Shown here: piece by piece, positions 52,258-63,749 of the stretch
Position numbering within the stretch: position 1 is the stretch's first letter
How the letters are laid out: the number at the start of each line of letters is the position of its first letter
Assembly: GCA_036389315.1 (NCBI GenBank)
Contig: DASVQF010000040.1
Location: forward strand, 260,771 to 324,770
Direction of reading: 5' to 3'
Length of the DNA stretch: 64,000 nt
Source: DASQYE01 sp036389315
GTDB lineage: Bacteria > Acidobacteriota > Blastocatellia > Pyrinomonadales > Pyrinomonadaceae
Notes under the pieces: model-generated
The model's database searches: none
What the model was told of the DNA's origin: nothing
The model's input: only the letters and a program-made list of their open reading frames with translations
Position numbers and translations under genes: made by a program

Positions 52258-52299
52258 TACTTGACCGTTTGTCTCCCTGTCTCCCTTGCAGACCCCTCT

Positions 52300-53088
52300 T
52301 TAGCGGTTCTTATGCTCCCTTGACTGTTCGGGCTTTGCAGCTTCGATTCTGGCCGGGACGGCTGACGGCTGCTCGCCGTTCATGAAATCCGTGATCCCGC
52401 TGGCGATGCCCTTGACGGCGGAGTTCGCCTGGTAGCTTTTCTCGGCCATACGCACGCTCGCGCGATAGAGGCCGCTGATCGAGCCGTCGGCAGAGACCGT
52501 GCTGGTCAGGACTACTACGGCGGCGAGGAGCATGGTGGCGACGGTCGCCAGTTGCGGGGAGACAATCGGGTCTAGCCAGAGGCGCATCCAGGCGGCGATG
52601 CGTGCCGCGAGCGGCGCTCGGACTTCTTCGGCCTGCGTCGTGCCGAGAGTCGCCTGAAGGATTCTTTCATGCAAGCCTGCCGGAACGGGGCGCTCTTCAT
52701 TAATGTAGGTGTAGCAGGCCCCGATTGAGCGCACGACCTGTCCGGGCAGCTCCGTGCAACTGGCGCACAGGGCTGCGTGGCGCTCCCAGCGATGATAGAG
52801 CGGCGCGGGCAGGAATCCGTCCAGGTAATCGGTCAGGCATTCCTCGAACTCTTCACACGTCATGCCAGCTTCCGGCATGGTTTGCATTAGTATTCGTGCT
52901 TCGAGATGGGCGGGAGGGGGGGCAGGTTCGGACGCCTGGCAGGCGCGAATGGTGTTTTTAACCTCGCTCAAAAGATCGTGGCAGACGGGGCAGCGCATGG
53001 CGTGCTCGGCGACGGCGCGCGACTGCGGGCCGGGCAGCGTGCCCTCTAAGTAATCTGTCAAGCGGTCTTCAAAATCTGCGCACAGCAT
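52300..53088 (-). CDS. Anti-sigma factor with two tandem zf-HC2 domains
   Basis: 262 residues. Two zinc-finger domains in tandem: ADFEDRLTDYLEGTLPGPQS with HAMRCPVC, and EEFEECLTDYLDGFLPAPLY with HAALCASC. The second looks like a duplicate of the first. A membrane helix lies at about residues 180-200 (LATVATMLLAAVVVLTSTVS), then a short outer tail. It follows the ECF sigma gene (53218-53820) by 129 bases on the same strand, so it is its likely inhibitor. The double finger is less common than a single one. Confidence 0.85.
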   Translation of the reverse strand: MLCADFEDRLTDYLEGTLPGPQSRAVAEHAMRCPVCHDLLSEVKNTIRACQASEPAPPPAHLEARILMQTMPEAGMTCEEFEECLTDYLDGFLPAPLYHRWERHAALCASCTELPGQVVRSIGACYTYINEERPVPAGLHERILQATLGTTQAEEVRAPLAARIAAWMRLWLDPIVSPQLATVATMLLAAVVVLTSTVSADGSISGLYRASVRMAEKSYQANSAVKGIASGITDFMNGEQPSAVPARIEAAKPEQSREHKNR

Positions 53089-53217
53089 AAGGTTTACTCG
53101 TTTCTACCCCTATTGTTAAATTTTCTCCATCGCCGGAGGCTCTGGTCATCTTCTCTCACTTGCCCCAACTTTGCAGGGACGCTTCCGCTCCCTGGCTTTT
53201 GTCTAAGCCTGCGCCTC

Positions 53218-53820
53218 TCAGGCCGGCGTCATGGCGACGACTCGCATCCGCCGCAGAATCTTGGCCAGCTCTATGCGCCCGCGATTGATGCGAGACTTCA
53301 CGGTTCCTTCCGGTATCTGTAAAAGATCAACTATCTCCTGGTAACTCAGCTCTTCTATGTCGCGCAGGATGACGCAGGTGCGAAGGTCTGGCGAGAGCTT
53401 ATCAATGCCTGCCTGCACCTGCGCGCCCAGCTCCCTGCGCTCCATCTCGTTCTGCACAGAGCCGCCCGTCGTGCGCAGGTGATAGGTATGGTCTTCCAGG
53501 TCGTCCGCATGTGTATCGTGCGGCGTGCGCTGCCTGCGCCGATAATCGTCTATGATGAGATTACGGGCCAGGCGCATCAGCCAGTTCTGCAAGTCGCCCT
53601 GCTTAGAGTCGTACTGCTCCAAAGAACGATAGACGCGAATAAAGACTTCCTGCGTCAAATCCTCGGCCGCGTCCGGGCGCGAGGTAAAGCGATAGGCCAG
53701 ATTATAGATGCGGCGCGAATAGGTCGAGACAATCTCTTCCCACGCCGCGCCGTCGCCCGCACGACACCGTCTAACTAATTCGGCTCCCTCAGTAGTCGCC
53801 AAAACCTTTGCAGCTCCCAC
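53218..53820 (-). CDS. ECF RNA polymerase sigma factor (RpoE-like)
   Basis: 200 residues. Region 2: AWEEIVSTYSRRIYNLAYRF, then DAAEDLTQEVFIRVYRSLEQ and LQNWLMRLARNLIIDDYRRR. Region 4: LSPDLRTCVILRDIEELSYQ, then EIVDLLQIPEGTVKSRINRG. The anti-sigma gene follows. Upstream 53821-54076 separates it from the divergent flippase-like gene and holds no gene that I recognise. This is one of three ECF sigma genes in the window and is more RpoE-like than the one at 997. Confidence 0.94.
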   Translation of the reverse strand: MGAAKVLATTEGAELVRRCRAGDGAAWEEIVSTYSRRIYNLAYRFTSRPDAAEDLTQEVFIRVYRSLEQYDSKQGDLQNWLMRLARNLIIDDYRRRQRTPHDTHADDLEDHTYHLRTTGGSVQNEMERRELGAQVQAGIDKLSPDLRTCVILRDIEELSYQEIVDLLQIPEGTVKSRINRGRIELAKILRRMRVVAMTPA

Positions 53821-54076
53821 CTCTTCGTCTCTCCGCTCCCGTCAGGGTCTACAGCTTTTGCACGCGTTCAAGGCAAGGTGGAAAACTTCCCTGCTCAGCG
53901 CTGATTACGACGGCCCCTGCGCGAAAGTTCCTGAAAACATTGGCCGTAAGCCGGGCGCGGCGGGGGCTGCGCAAAACCCTCTCGGCTGAGACCATGCGGC
54001 CCGCCTCTTCCGGCCTTCTGCCCGCTTGCGCCCCCGTGGCGAAGTATTGTAGCCTTGTTTCGCCACACTATATCTT

Positions 54077-55258
54077 GTGGTTAAGGGCTCGGCCGAGTCA
54101 AGTTTCCAGGGGCTAGAAGCTCGTCGCTCTCATACTTTAGAGGCTCAAGCTATTTTGCGCAAACACCTGAAATTCCTGGCCCTCGTCCTGCTGGCCGCGC
54201 TCATCTTGTGGTGGTTCGGGCGCGGGCTCAACTGGGCTGAGGTGCGCGAGAGTTTCAGGCAGGCTGACGGGTGGCTGCTGGCGGCTTCGGTGGCGGTCGT
54301 CTGCCTGACCTATGTGCTGCGCGCCTATCGCTGGCGGGCGCTTCTGGCCCCGCTCACTCCGGCCGGTTTGCGAGCCCTCTTTGTCGCGACCACGGTGGGT
54401 TTCGGCTCGGTCTTTCTTTTCGGGCGCGCGGGCGAGGTGGTGCGCCCCGTCGTGCTGCCTTTGCGCGACAGGCGCGTGCGCCCGGCCGCTTCGTTCGTCA
54501 CGATCATGGTCGAGCGGCTCTGCGACATGGTGGCCGTCGTTCTCCTCTTTGCCGTCAATCTGGTCTGGTTTCGCGCGCCCGGAGGCGACCCGGCGCAGTT
54601 CGCGCATGTGCGCGAGGCCGGCGTCGTACTGCTCGGCGTCGCGCTGGTCGGGGTCGCCGCCCTGGTCTGGTTCGAGCGCAAGTCAAGGCTTGTGAACGGT
54701 TGGCTGGACGAGAGGCTGGCGCGCTGGCGGTTTGTGCCGGAAAGAGTCAGGCACGTCGTCGTCAGCACCCTTGAGCAACTGGCCATAGCTTTGAAGGTGC
54801 TGGCCCACGCGCGCGAGCTTTTGGTGACAGTCACCTGGACGGCCCTCTTGTGGTTCGCCATAGCCCTGGCCAACTGGCTTGTAATACGCGCCTTCGGCCT
54901 GCCCTTCAGCTTTAGCGCGACCGTCTTTGTGCTGGGCTGGGCGCTGGTCGGCTCACTTGTACCGACGCCGGGCGGGGCTGCCGGAGCCTTTCATGCGGCG
55001 ACCGCAGCCGGGCTCATCTTCCTGGGCGTGGCGCGCTCGCAGGCCGCAGCCATCGCGATCATCATTCACCTGGTTGATTTCGCCCCGGCGGTTTTGTTCG
55101 GCTTCTACTACCTGCTGCGCGGCGACATCCAGATCGCGCGCCTGCGCGAGCTGACTTCGCCGGAATCGGTCGAGCACGCGGTCGAAGACGAAAAGATCAA
55201 GCCTGCTGAGGAAGAGCTGGACGAGGAGGAGCTGCGAGCCGTAGCCGTCGGCAAGTGA
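54077..55258 (+). CDS. Lysylphosphatidylglycerol synthase TM-region (flippase-like) membrane protein
   Basis: 393 residues from GTG 54077; a TTG near 54155 is an alternative start, since the first 25 residues look unlike the family. Eight or so membrane helices, starting LKFLALVLLAALILWWFGRG. Family markers: YVLRAYRWRALLAP, GFGSVFLFGRAGEVVRPVVL, SFVTIMVERLCDM, and GSLVPTPGGAAGAFHAATAA. These integral proteins (UPF0104) are thought to flip lipids. No catalytic lysyl-transferase domain is attached. The tail is acidic. Confidence 0.87.
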   Translation: MVKGSAESSFQGLEARRSHTLEAQAILRKHLKFLALVLLAALILWWFGRGLNWAEVRESFRQADGWLLAASVAVVCLTYVLRAYRWRALLAPLTPAGLRALFVATTVGFGSVFLFGRAGEVVRPVVLPLRDRRVRPAASFVTIMVERLCDMVAVVLLFAVNLVWFRAPGGDPAQFAHVREAGVVLLGVALVGVAALVWFERKSRLVNGWLDERLARWRFVPERVRHVVVSTLEQLAIALKVLAHARELLVTVTWTALLWFAIALANWLVIRAFGLPFSFSATVFVLGWALVGSLVPTPGGAAGAFHAATAAGLIFLGVARSQAAAIAIIIHLVDFAPAVLFGFYYLLRGDIQIARLRELTSPESVEHAVEDEKIKPAEEELDEEELRAVAVGK

Positions 55259-55301
55259 AGAACCGAAAAGGCAATTCGCCTTCTTGAGGAGCGAAGCGAC
55301 T

Positions 55302-55784
55302 ATGAAATGTCCTTTCTGCGGTTTCATCGAAGACAAGGTGGTGGATTCGCGTGAGTCTCGCGAGGGGGATGCGATTCGCCGCCGCCGCGAGTGCCTGCGC
55401 TGCGAGCGGCGCTTTACTTCTTACGAGCGCATTGACGAAATCCCTTATATGGTCATCAAGAAGGACGGGCGGCGCGAGACCTTCGACCGCAACAAGGTGA
55501 TGGCCGGCTTGCTGCGCGCGTGCGAGAAGCGACCCGTCCCTTCGTCCAAGCTGGAAGGCATAGTCAACTCCGTCGAGAAGTACGTGCAGGAATCGCCCGA
55601 GCGCGAGCGGCCCACGAGCAAGATCGGCGAACAGATCATGCGCCGCCTCAAGGAGCTGGACAAGGTGGCTTACGTGCGCTTCGCCTCGGTCTACCTGGAA
55701 TTCGAGGACGTTTCGGAATTCATGCATGAGCTGAAGCATCTGGTGCGCTCGCGGCAGGGAGGCCCGGCCGCTAAAAGAGCCTGA
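55302..55784 (+). CDS. nrdR: Transcriptional repressor NrdR
   Basis: 160 residues from ATG 55302 with AGGAG upstream. Zinc ribbon MKCPFCGFIEDKVVDSRESR with CLRCERRFTSYERI, then the ATP-cone YMVIKKDGRRETFDRNKVMA and RPTSKIGEQIMRRLKELDKV. The repressor binds NrdR boxes before ribonucleotide reductase genes in response to ATP and dATP. It lies 43 bases after the flippase-like gene and is close to the Hsp20 gene; no reductase gene is in the window. Confidence 0.96.
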   Translation: MKCPFCGFIEDKVVDSRESREGDAIRRRRECLRCERRFTSYERIDEIPYMVIKKDGRRETFDRNKVMAGLLRACEKRPVPSSKLEGIVNSVEKYVQESPERERPTSKIGEQIMRRLKELDKVAYVRFASVYLEFEDVSEFMHELKHLVRSRQGGPAAKRA

Positions 55785-55794
55785 CTTCGTTCTT

Positions 55795-56268
55795 ATGATA
55801 AAAGTGGTTCAGCCAACGGGCCTCGAACGCCTCGAACTGGAGAGGCTGCGCGACCGAGTGGGGCGTCTCTTCGATGCTTTGCAGGAGGCGACGCTGACGG
55901 ACGCTCCGGCGAGCCCGGGCGCGTGGTCGCCGCCCGTCGACATGTGCGAGACGGCCGAGGCCGTCACAGTCCGCGTAGAGCTGCCCGGAGTCTCAGCCTC
56001 GCAGCTCAAGGTCGGATTGACGGGCTCGCACCTGCGCATCTGCGGCGAGAAGAAAAGACGCACGCCACGCGCGCGCATCATCTCGCATCTATGTTCTGAG
56101 AGAAGCTACGGGCATTTCAGCCGCACGGTCGCGCTGCGCTGGACGATAGATGTCTCGGAAGCGACGGCCGAGCTGGCAAACGGTATACTGACGGTTCGTT
56201 TGCCGAAGAGAAGAGACCGGCGCGGCGCGGAGTTTAAAGTACCGATCAGAGAGAATGATGAAGGATGA
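55795..56268 (+). CDS. Hsp20/alpha-crystallin small heat-shock protein
   Basis: 157 residues. The alpha-crystallin domain spans about residues 45-150: WSPPVDMCETAEAVTVRVEL, PGVSASQLKVGLTGSHLRI, SYGHFSRTVALRWTIDVSEA, and ANGILTVRLPKRRD. It holds unfolding proteins in the cytoplasm for refolding or degradation. It begins ten bases after nrdR, so the two are likely co-transcribed, and the lon protease gene follows after a long hairpin. The pairing of Hsp20 with Lon fits protein quality control. Confidence 0.93.
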   Translation: MIKVVQPTGLERLELERLRDRVGRLFDALQEATLTDAPASPGAWSPPVDMCETAEAVTVRVELPGVSASQLKVGLTGSHLRICGEKKRRTPRARIISHLCSERSYGHFSRTVALRWTIDVSEATAELANGILTVRLPKRRDRRGAEFKVPIRENDEG

Positions 56269-56334
56269 ATGCTGAATGATGAATTAAAAAGCGATTGTCT
56301 TTAATTCATCATTCCGCCTTCTGCATTCAGCATT
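56268..56334. repeat. Long inverted repeat between hsp20 and lon
   Basis: AATGATGAATTAAA (56275-56288) and TTTAATTCATCATT (56300-56313) form a perfect 14-bp stem with an 11-base loop. An outer pair, AATGCTGAATG (56268-56278) with CATTCAGCATT (56324-56334), overlaps it, giving an alternative fold. The segment between contains ATTCCGCCTTC, shared with the hairpin at 39172-39224. It may act as a terminator or attenuator before lon. Confidence 0.6.
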
Positions 56335-56341
56335 AAAAATT

Positions 56342-58786
<2,445 letters not shown>

Positions 58787-58807
<21 letters not shown>

Positions 58808-58831
58808 AAGGTGCTCGAAAGGGCCGCTGGC
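58787..58831 (+). terminator. Inverted repeat across the lon stop codon
   Basis: GCCAGCGGCCCT (58787-58798) and AGGGCCGCTGGC (58820-58831) form a perfect 12-bp stem that spans the lon stop. The loop is 21 bases and no T-run follows, so termination is uncertain. Confidence 0.4.
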
Positions 58832-58980
58832 TGTAATGGGAAATCCTTAGACACGTTAATCAACCCTTGTAGTAATACCTAAGGCTCATCACCTCGAAGC
58901 CGGCAACAAGGGCTCACTCCTCGAAAGAGTCTTGCCCCTATCAAACTCTTCCTCCCAAATTCTCAGATAGGAGGTAATCA

Positions 58981-59396
58981 ATGAAAATCAGATCGAGAAC
59001 TAGCCTTACCATAGCTCTCTGCGTGTGCCTGATCTCCATCACAACGGTATCGAGAAGCAGTTCCGGCGCGCCCTTCCGCTCCTCAACGAGGCGAAGAACG
59101 CGCCCGCCTCGGCCCGGGCCAGCGCCGTCTTAAACAATCTGCGGGAGCGTCTTGCCGCCTTGCCGGAGAAGGACGCGGAGACGAACTCGCACAGAATGGA
59201 GTCGGGGCTGCACTCCGCGAAAGAATTTATTATCAGCCAGCTTGATCCGGTCACGGAGAAGCTCAAAGCTAATAGCTCGCTTGAGGCGCGCAGCGTCCAG
59301 GGCGACTTCGAGCAACTGCTGCTGCGCATTGAAGCGGCGCTCAAGCATCTTCAGGGCGTGCGGTCTCCCGTCGGCTCGACCTCACAAGCGAGGTGA
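58981..59396 (+). pseudogene. Frameshifted small secreted helical protein
   Basis: GATAGGAGG precedes ATG 58981, which opens a signal-peptide frame (KIRSRTSLTIALCVCLISIT). The helical mature domain is in the -1 frame, from about 59025 to TGA 59394-59396: IEKQFRRALPLLNEAKNAPA, then HSAKEFIISQLDPVTEKLKA and GDFEQLLLRIEAALKHLQG. The second frame has no ribosome-binding site of its own. The lesion is between about 59025 and 59060. Same pattern as at 28074: signal peptide intact, one-base loss before the mature domain. An assembly error or programmed -1 shift is possible. Confidence 0.6.
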
Positions 59397-59789
59397 CAAT
59401 CATAAGAACCTCACACACCCTCCAATCCCCCTCTTGCTCACGCTTTTCTCGGTCGCCAATACGGCAATCTCTTCAGATTTAGAGCCCAGGTTTCGGGGCC
59501 CGGTCGCGCCTGGGCCGGTGGGCGTATGATGTTTTTCTCGTCCCGGGCCGGTAGTCCCCGGAGAATCTGAGGGCTCGGCAGCGGCCCCGTCTTAAAAGGG
59601 GCCTGCGGGTGCTCAAGAAGCGCCCGCGCTCCGGAAGCAAGTCCTGGTATTTCAACACTTAGATGGCCGAAAATTCTCGCTTCGGAGGCGCAACCCTGTG
59701 CCCCTGAAGTGCATCTTTATAGACTGGGTGCGAGGCGGTTTTAGTGGAAAATCTAACTGCTTCGCATTCTCTTTATAGTGGATATTTGT
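59397..59789. other. Intergenic region with tandem hairpins
   Basis: No gene recognised. Three GC-rich hairpins: GCCCAGG/CCTGGGC (59484-59515), GGCCCC/GGGGCC with a 9-base loop (59583-59603) and GCGGGTGC/GCGCCCGC with a 7-base loop (59605-59627). The last two are adjacent. This could be a structured small RNA or a tandem terminator. Confidence 0.4.
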
Positions 59790-59817
59790 TTGACACCCCG
59801 CGAAACCGTGTGATAAC
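59790..59817 (+). promoter_or_regulatory. Promoter of the lytic transglycosylase gene
   Basis: TTGACA (59790-59795), a 16-base spacer and GATAAC (59812-59817, four of six -10 bases). The coding start at 60019 is about 200 bases downstream. Confidence 0.45.
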
Positions 59818-60018
59818 CTCCGCGGCCTGTGGCTTCAGGGCCATGCAAGGTTTGCATGACCGTCGCCTCCCACTCGCGGAGTCACGCTAATATAAGGAAC
59901 TTTGTTATAACCCTCGCGTTCGAGATAGTGAGCGGCCGCCCGTCGAGCGGCTCTTTTGTGAGGATTCGCCATCTCGGAGTTCGCTCTAGTTTTCTTTACC
60001 GAAGGAGACCGACGATTG

Positions 60019-61665
60019 ATGACAACGAGCTTCCCCCGTTTAATCGCCCGCGCCGCGCTTTTCCTGGCGCTCGTCGCCCCCGCTGCTCTCGTTTCCGCAC
60101 AGATTCCCGCAGGCTCTTCCGCCCGCTCGATCCCCACCGAGGTGGAGAAGGCCGACACGCGCGTTCAGGCCGTTATCGCCCGCGCCGAAGTTCATTTCAA
60201 GCAGGGAGAACTCAACCTCAAGGACAACAAGCGCTTTGAGGCCCGCGAAGAGTTCGACAAGGCCGTAGACATGATCCTGGAATCGGGCCTGGACGTGCGC
60301 GCCAGCGAGCGCCTGCGCGTCTATTACCTGGAGCTGGTCGAGAGAATCTACCGCCTGGAAGTGCCCAATCAGCCTTATATACAGCCCTCGCAGCAGGGCG
60401 GGCTCCTGGCCCAGGGGCCGGTCGTCCCGGCCTCCCTGACCGACGGGGGAACGAAGACGCCCGAGCAGACCATAGCGCAGGTCGGTTTCCGCGAGCAGAA
60501 GTTCGAGCCCTCGCCGCTAGACGAGCTGAGCAAGCTCGTCCTGACGAAGGAAGAGACGGACAACATCACGCCGGGAGATTTACAAAACCTGGAACTGGCC
60601 AAGAACTCCATTGATTTCAACTTCGATACCAATCCGCTGATCCAGCAGTTCATCAACTATTACCAGGGCCGTGGACGCTCTACGATGGAAGCGGGCCTGC
60701 GTCGCTCAGGCCAGTTCATGCCGATGGCGCGCAAGATTTTCCGCGCACAGGGCGTGCCCGAGGACATCACCTGGCTCGGACAGGTTGAGAGTGCCTGGCG
60801 TCCGCGCGCACAATCCTGGGCCGCCGCTTCAGGGCTCTGGCAGTTTATCCCCGGCACCGGCCAGACATACGGTTTGCGTCAGACTGCCTGGGTTGACGAG
60901 CGAAACAGCTTTGAGAAGGCGACGCAGGCTTCTGCCCGCTACCTGAAGGATTTGGCCAATCACTACAACGGTGACTGGCAGTTGGCGATGGCCGCTTACA
61001 ACACGGGTCAGGGCAACGTTGATCGCGCGATTGCGCGCGCCGGACGTGCAAACTTCTGGGCCATCTACCCCTATATCGCGCAGGAGACACGCAACTACGT
61101 GCCAAACATCCTGGCGACCATCCTGATTGCGAAGAATCCAGAGAAGTACGGCTTCCGCAATGTTCGCGCGGATGCTCCGCTCTCTTATGACATCGTGCGC
61201 GTCACGTCTGCGACGAGCCTGCATCACGTCGCGGCCGCCACAGGCATCAGCCTCGACTATATCCGCAGCATCAATCCCGAGCTGCGGCGCGATGTCACGC
61301 CGCGCGGCGAGGCCTACGACATTCGCATTCCGGGCGGCAAGGCCAATCAGTTCGTCGCCTATCTGAAGAACGTCCCCGTCAACCAGCGCGACGTGGCTCC
61401 GCGCAGCAACAATGTGCAGCTTGTCACGCTGACCCGCGCCAAGGTCAACGCGGATGCCGCGCCTTCGGGGAGCAGCCTGATGAAGATCAAGGCGCGCGCG
61501 GGCGACACGATTGCCAAGATCGCCGAGCGCTCGAACGTCTCGGCAGATGATGTGGCGCGCCTGAACGGCATGGCCGTTGACGCCGAGTTGCAGCCCGGCC
61601 AGGAGATCAAGGTGCCGTCCTCGGCTTCTTATCAGAATGGCGGACGCCGTCGCGGCGGTCGCTAA
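60019..61665 (+). CDS. Lytic murein transglycosylase with LysM domain (MltD-like)
   Basis: 548 residues from ATG 60019 with GAAGGAG upstream. Signal peptide (LIARAALFLALVAPAALVSA-Q). A helical region (about residues 35-130) precedes the SLT domain at about 240-380, with catalytic Glu in GQVESAWRPRAQSWAAASGL, WQFIPGTGQTYGL and AMAAYNTGQGNVDRAI. A DUF/LysM-like region and a C-terminal LysM (KIKARAGDTIAKIAERSNVS) follow, ending in a basic tail. It cleaves peptidoglycan glycan strands to 1,6-anhydro ends in the periplasm. Confidence 0.93.
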   Translation: MTTSFPRLIARAALFLALVAPAALVSAQIPAGSSARSIPTEVEKADTRVQAVIARAEVHFKQGELNLKDNKRFEAREEFDKAVDMILESGLDVRASERLRVYYLELVERIYRLEVPNQPYIQPSQQGGLLAQGPVVPASLTDGGTKTPEQTIAQVGFREQKFEPSPLDELSKLVLTKEETDNITPGDLQNLELAKNSIDFNFDTNPLIQQFINYYQGRGRSTMEAGLRRSGQFMPMARKIFRAQGVPEDITWLGQVESAWRPRAQSWAAASGLWQFIPGTGQTYGLRQTAWVDERNSFEKATQASARYLKDLANHYNGDWQLAMAAYNTGQGNVDRAIARAGRANFWAIYPYIAQETRNYVPNILATILIAKNPEKYGFRNVRADAPLSYDIVRVTSATSLHHVAAATGISLDYIRSINPELRRDVTPRGEAYDIRIPGGKANQFVAYLKNVPVNQRDVAPRSNNVQLVTLTRAKVNADAAPSGSSLMKIKARAGDTIAKIAERSNVSADDVARLNGMAVDAELQPGQEIKVPSSASYQNGGRRRGGR

Positions 61666-61814
61666 GCTTAAATTAAAGAAGCGTTCGCTCCTCATCCATC
61701 GAACGCCGGTCACGCGAGAGTCGAGCGCGCTTTCTACTTTTGAGAGGATGAAAGCGCGCTCAGTTCTTTTCATCAACCTGTCTCTCATCCTTAGATTTAA
61801 GGAGCAACCTCACC

Positions 61815-63380
61815 ATGCTCTTTCGCACACTTTCGGCCGCCGTCTACGGCATAGACGCTGACCTCGTTGAGATAGAAGTTGACCTCACGCGGGCGCGGAC
61901 GGAAAGCGACTCGGCGTCGGCTGTGACCATCGTTGGCCTGCCCGACGCAGCCGTGCGCGAGTCGCGCGAGCGTATACGCGCGGCCATCACCAATTGCGGC
62001 TTCTTCTTTCCCATTCACAAGACGACGATCAATCTTGCGCCCGCAGACGTACGCAAAGAGGGGGCGAGCTTTGATCTGCCGATTGCCCTCGGCATCCTCG
62101 GCGCAAACGGAGACTTGGGCGAGAGCACTGGCCTGACCGAAACGCTCTCGGTCGGAGAGCTCTCTCTGGACGGGCGCGTGCGGCCGATCAGGGGCGCGCT
62201 GCCCATAGCCATGCGTGCGCGCGACGCAGCGGTCAAGCACCTGCTCCTGCCCGAAGAGAATGCTAAGGAGGCTGCTGTAGTGGGAGGCGTACAGGTCTAC
62301 GCGGTCGCCGACCTGCGTGGAGCCGTCGAGCTGATAGCGGCGCTTCGGTCAAGCACGCCTCCCACACCTCTCGTCGTCAAAGCGTCAGACCTGCTCACGA
62401 TGGGCGAGAGCTACCACGTGGACTTTCGTGAAGTGCGCGGCCAGCTCTCGGCCAAGCGCGCGCTCGAAGTCGCCAGCGCCGGAAGCCACAACATCTTGCT
62501 GATCGGCCCGCCCGGCTCCGGCAAGACCATGCTCGCCAAGCGGCTGCCGACCATCCTGCCGCCGCTCGAATTCGAGGCCGCTCTGGAACTGACCAAGATA
62601 CATTCCGTGGCTGGCCTGACGGGCCGCGCAGGCTTAGTAACCGCGAGGCCGTTTCGCTCTCCTCATCATACGATCAGCGATGCCGGGCTGATCGGCGGGG
62701 GAAGCGTGCCGCGACCGGGCGAAGTCAGCCTCGCGCATCATGGCGTGCTCTTTCTGGACGAGCTGCCCGAGTTTGACCGTAGCGTCCTGGAAGTCCTGCG
62801 CCAGCCCCTTGAAGACCAGCAGGTCACAATCAGTCGCGCGGCGATGTCCCTGACCTTTCCGGCTTCCTTCATGCTCGCGGCCGCTATGAACCCCTGTCCC
62901 TGCGGCTTCTGGAATGACCCGACGCGCGAGTGTCGCTGCACGCCTTTGCAGATTCAGCGCTACGTCGGGCGCATCAGCGGCCCGCTCCTCGACCGCATAG
63001 ACATACACATAGACGTGCCCGCCGTGCGTTTCCGTGATTTGACGGGCGGGGCCGGCCCCGAGCCGGAAAGCTCTGCCAGTATCCGCGAGCGCGTCATCCT
63101 TGCGCGCGAGCGGCAGCTCAGGCGTTTTGCGGGCGAGGGAATCTTCTCCAACGCCTCCATGACGCCGCGACTCATACGCCGGTTCTGTCGCATTGACGGC
63201 GAGAGCGAGCGGATGCTCGAAGCGGCGATGACTCGTCTGGGCCTCTCTGCGCGCGCCTATGACCGCATACTGAAGGTCAGCCGCACCATCGCAGACCTGG
63301 CCTCCTGCGACCCGATTGGCCCGACGCACGTCGCGGAGGCGGTCGGTTATCGCTCGCTCGATAGAACCTACTGGACGTGA
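61815..63380 (+). CDS. comM: YifB/ComM-family magnesium-chelatase-like AAA+ ATPase
   Basis: 521 residues; AAGGAG upstream of ATG 61815. N-terminal ChlI/Lon-like domain (SAVTIVGLPDAAVRESRERI, then KTTINLAPADVRKEGASFDL). The AAA+ core has Walker A IGPPGSGKTMLAKRLPTIL, Walker B GVLFLDELPEFDRSVLEVLR, and a cysteine motif NPCPCGFWNDPTRECRC. ComM is a hexameric helicase that drives branch migration in natural transformation. No other competence gene is in the window. Confidence 0.93.
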   Translation: MLFRTLSAAVYGIDADLVEIEVDLTRARTESDSASAVTIVGLPDAAVRESRERIRAAITNCGFFFPIHKTTINLAPADVRKEGASFDLPIALGILGANGDLGESTGLTETLSVGELSLDGRVRPIRGALPIAMRARDAAVKHLLLPEENAKEAAVVGGVQVYAVADLRGAVELIAALRSSTPPTPLVVKASDLLTMGESYHVDFREVRGQLSAKRALEVASAGSHNILLIGPPGSGKTMLAKRLPTILPPLEFEAALELTKIHSVAGLTGRAGLVTARPFRSPHHTISDAGLIGGGSVPRPGEVSLAHHGVLFLDELPEFDRSVLEVLRQPLEDQQVTISRAAMSLTFPASFMLAAAMNPCPCGFWNDPTRECRCTPLQIQRYVGRISGPLLDRIDIHIDVPAVRFRDLTGGAGPEPESSASIRERVILARERQLRRFAGEGIFSNASMTPRLIRRFCRIDGESERMLEAAMTRLGLSARAYDRILKVSRTIADLASCDPIGPTHVAEAVGYRSLDRTYWT

Positions 63381-63749
63381 AATAAGAGAGCCCTGAAAAT
63401 CTTTCGCCCGCGCCGGAAAATCATCCTGAAACTGGCCGGGCCTCGGGCCAGATGACTCTTCCGGACTTGTCAGCATGGGCCTCTGACCGCATACTAAAGC
63501 CAGAGCCGTATCAATCGCTGACTTTTTATCATCCGCTTCGGCCCTGCTCGGCCTGGAAAGTGGGGCCCTGTACACGAAAGCGTCGATGCGGCATACGAAA
63601 AAGATTAAGTTTTAGTAGAATAAGGCAACGACGCGCGAGAAGCGCCGCATCACAAAGAGGTGAAAGAGGCCGGCGGGTCGCTTCCTCCCGGCGAAGCGAC
63701 CGCCAAGGGCGATGTTGAATCTTTCACCGAGGTCGAGCGGTCGCGCTGC
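63381..63749. other. Intergenic region before the last sigma gene
   Basis: About 370 bases. A CTGGCC/GGCCAG hairpin (near 63432-63451) may end the comM transcript. In the sigma gene's frame a GTG at 63660 is possible, so part of this could be coding. No other feature recognised. Confidence 0.4.

Noticed and set aside
59829..60239. 136-aa frame over the transglycosylase start
   Set aside because: Overlaps the signal-peptide frame of the transglycosylase and shows an Arg-rich shadow composition.
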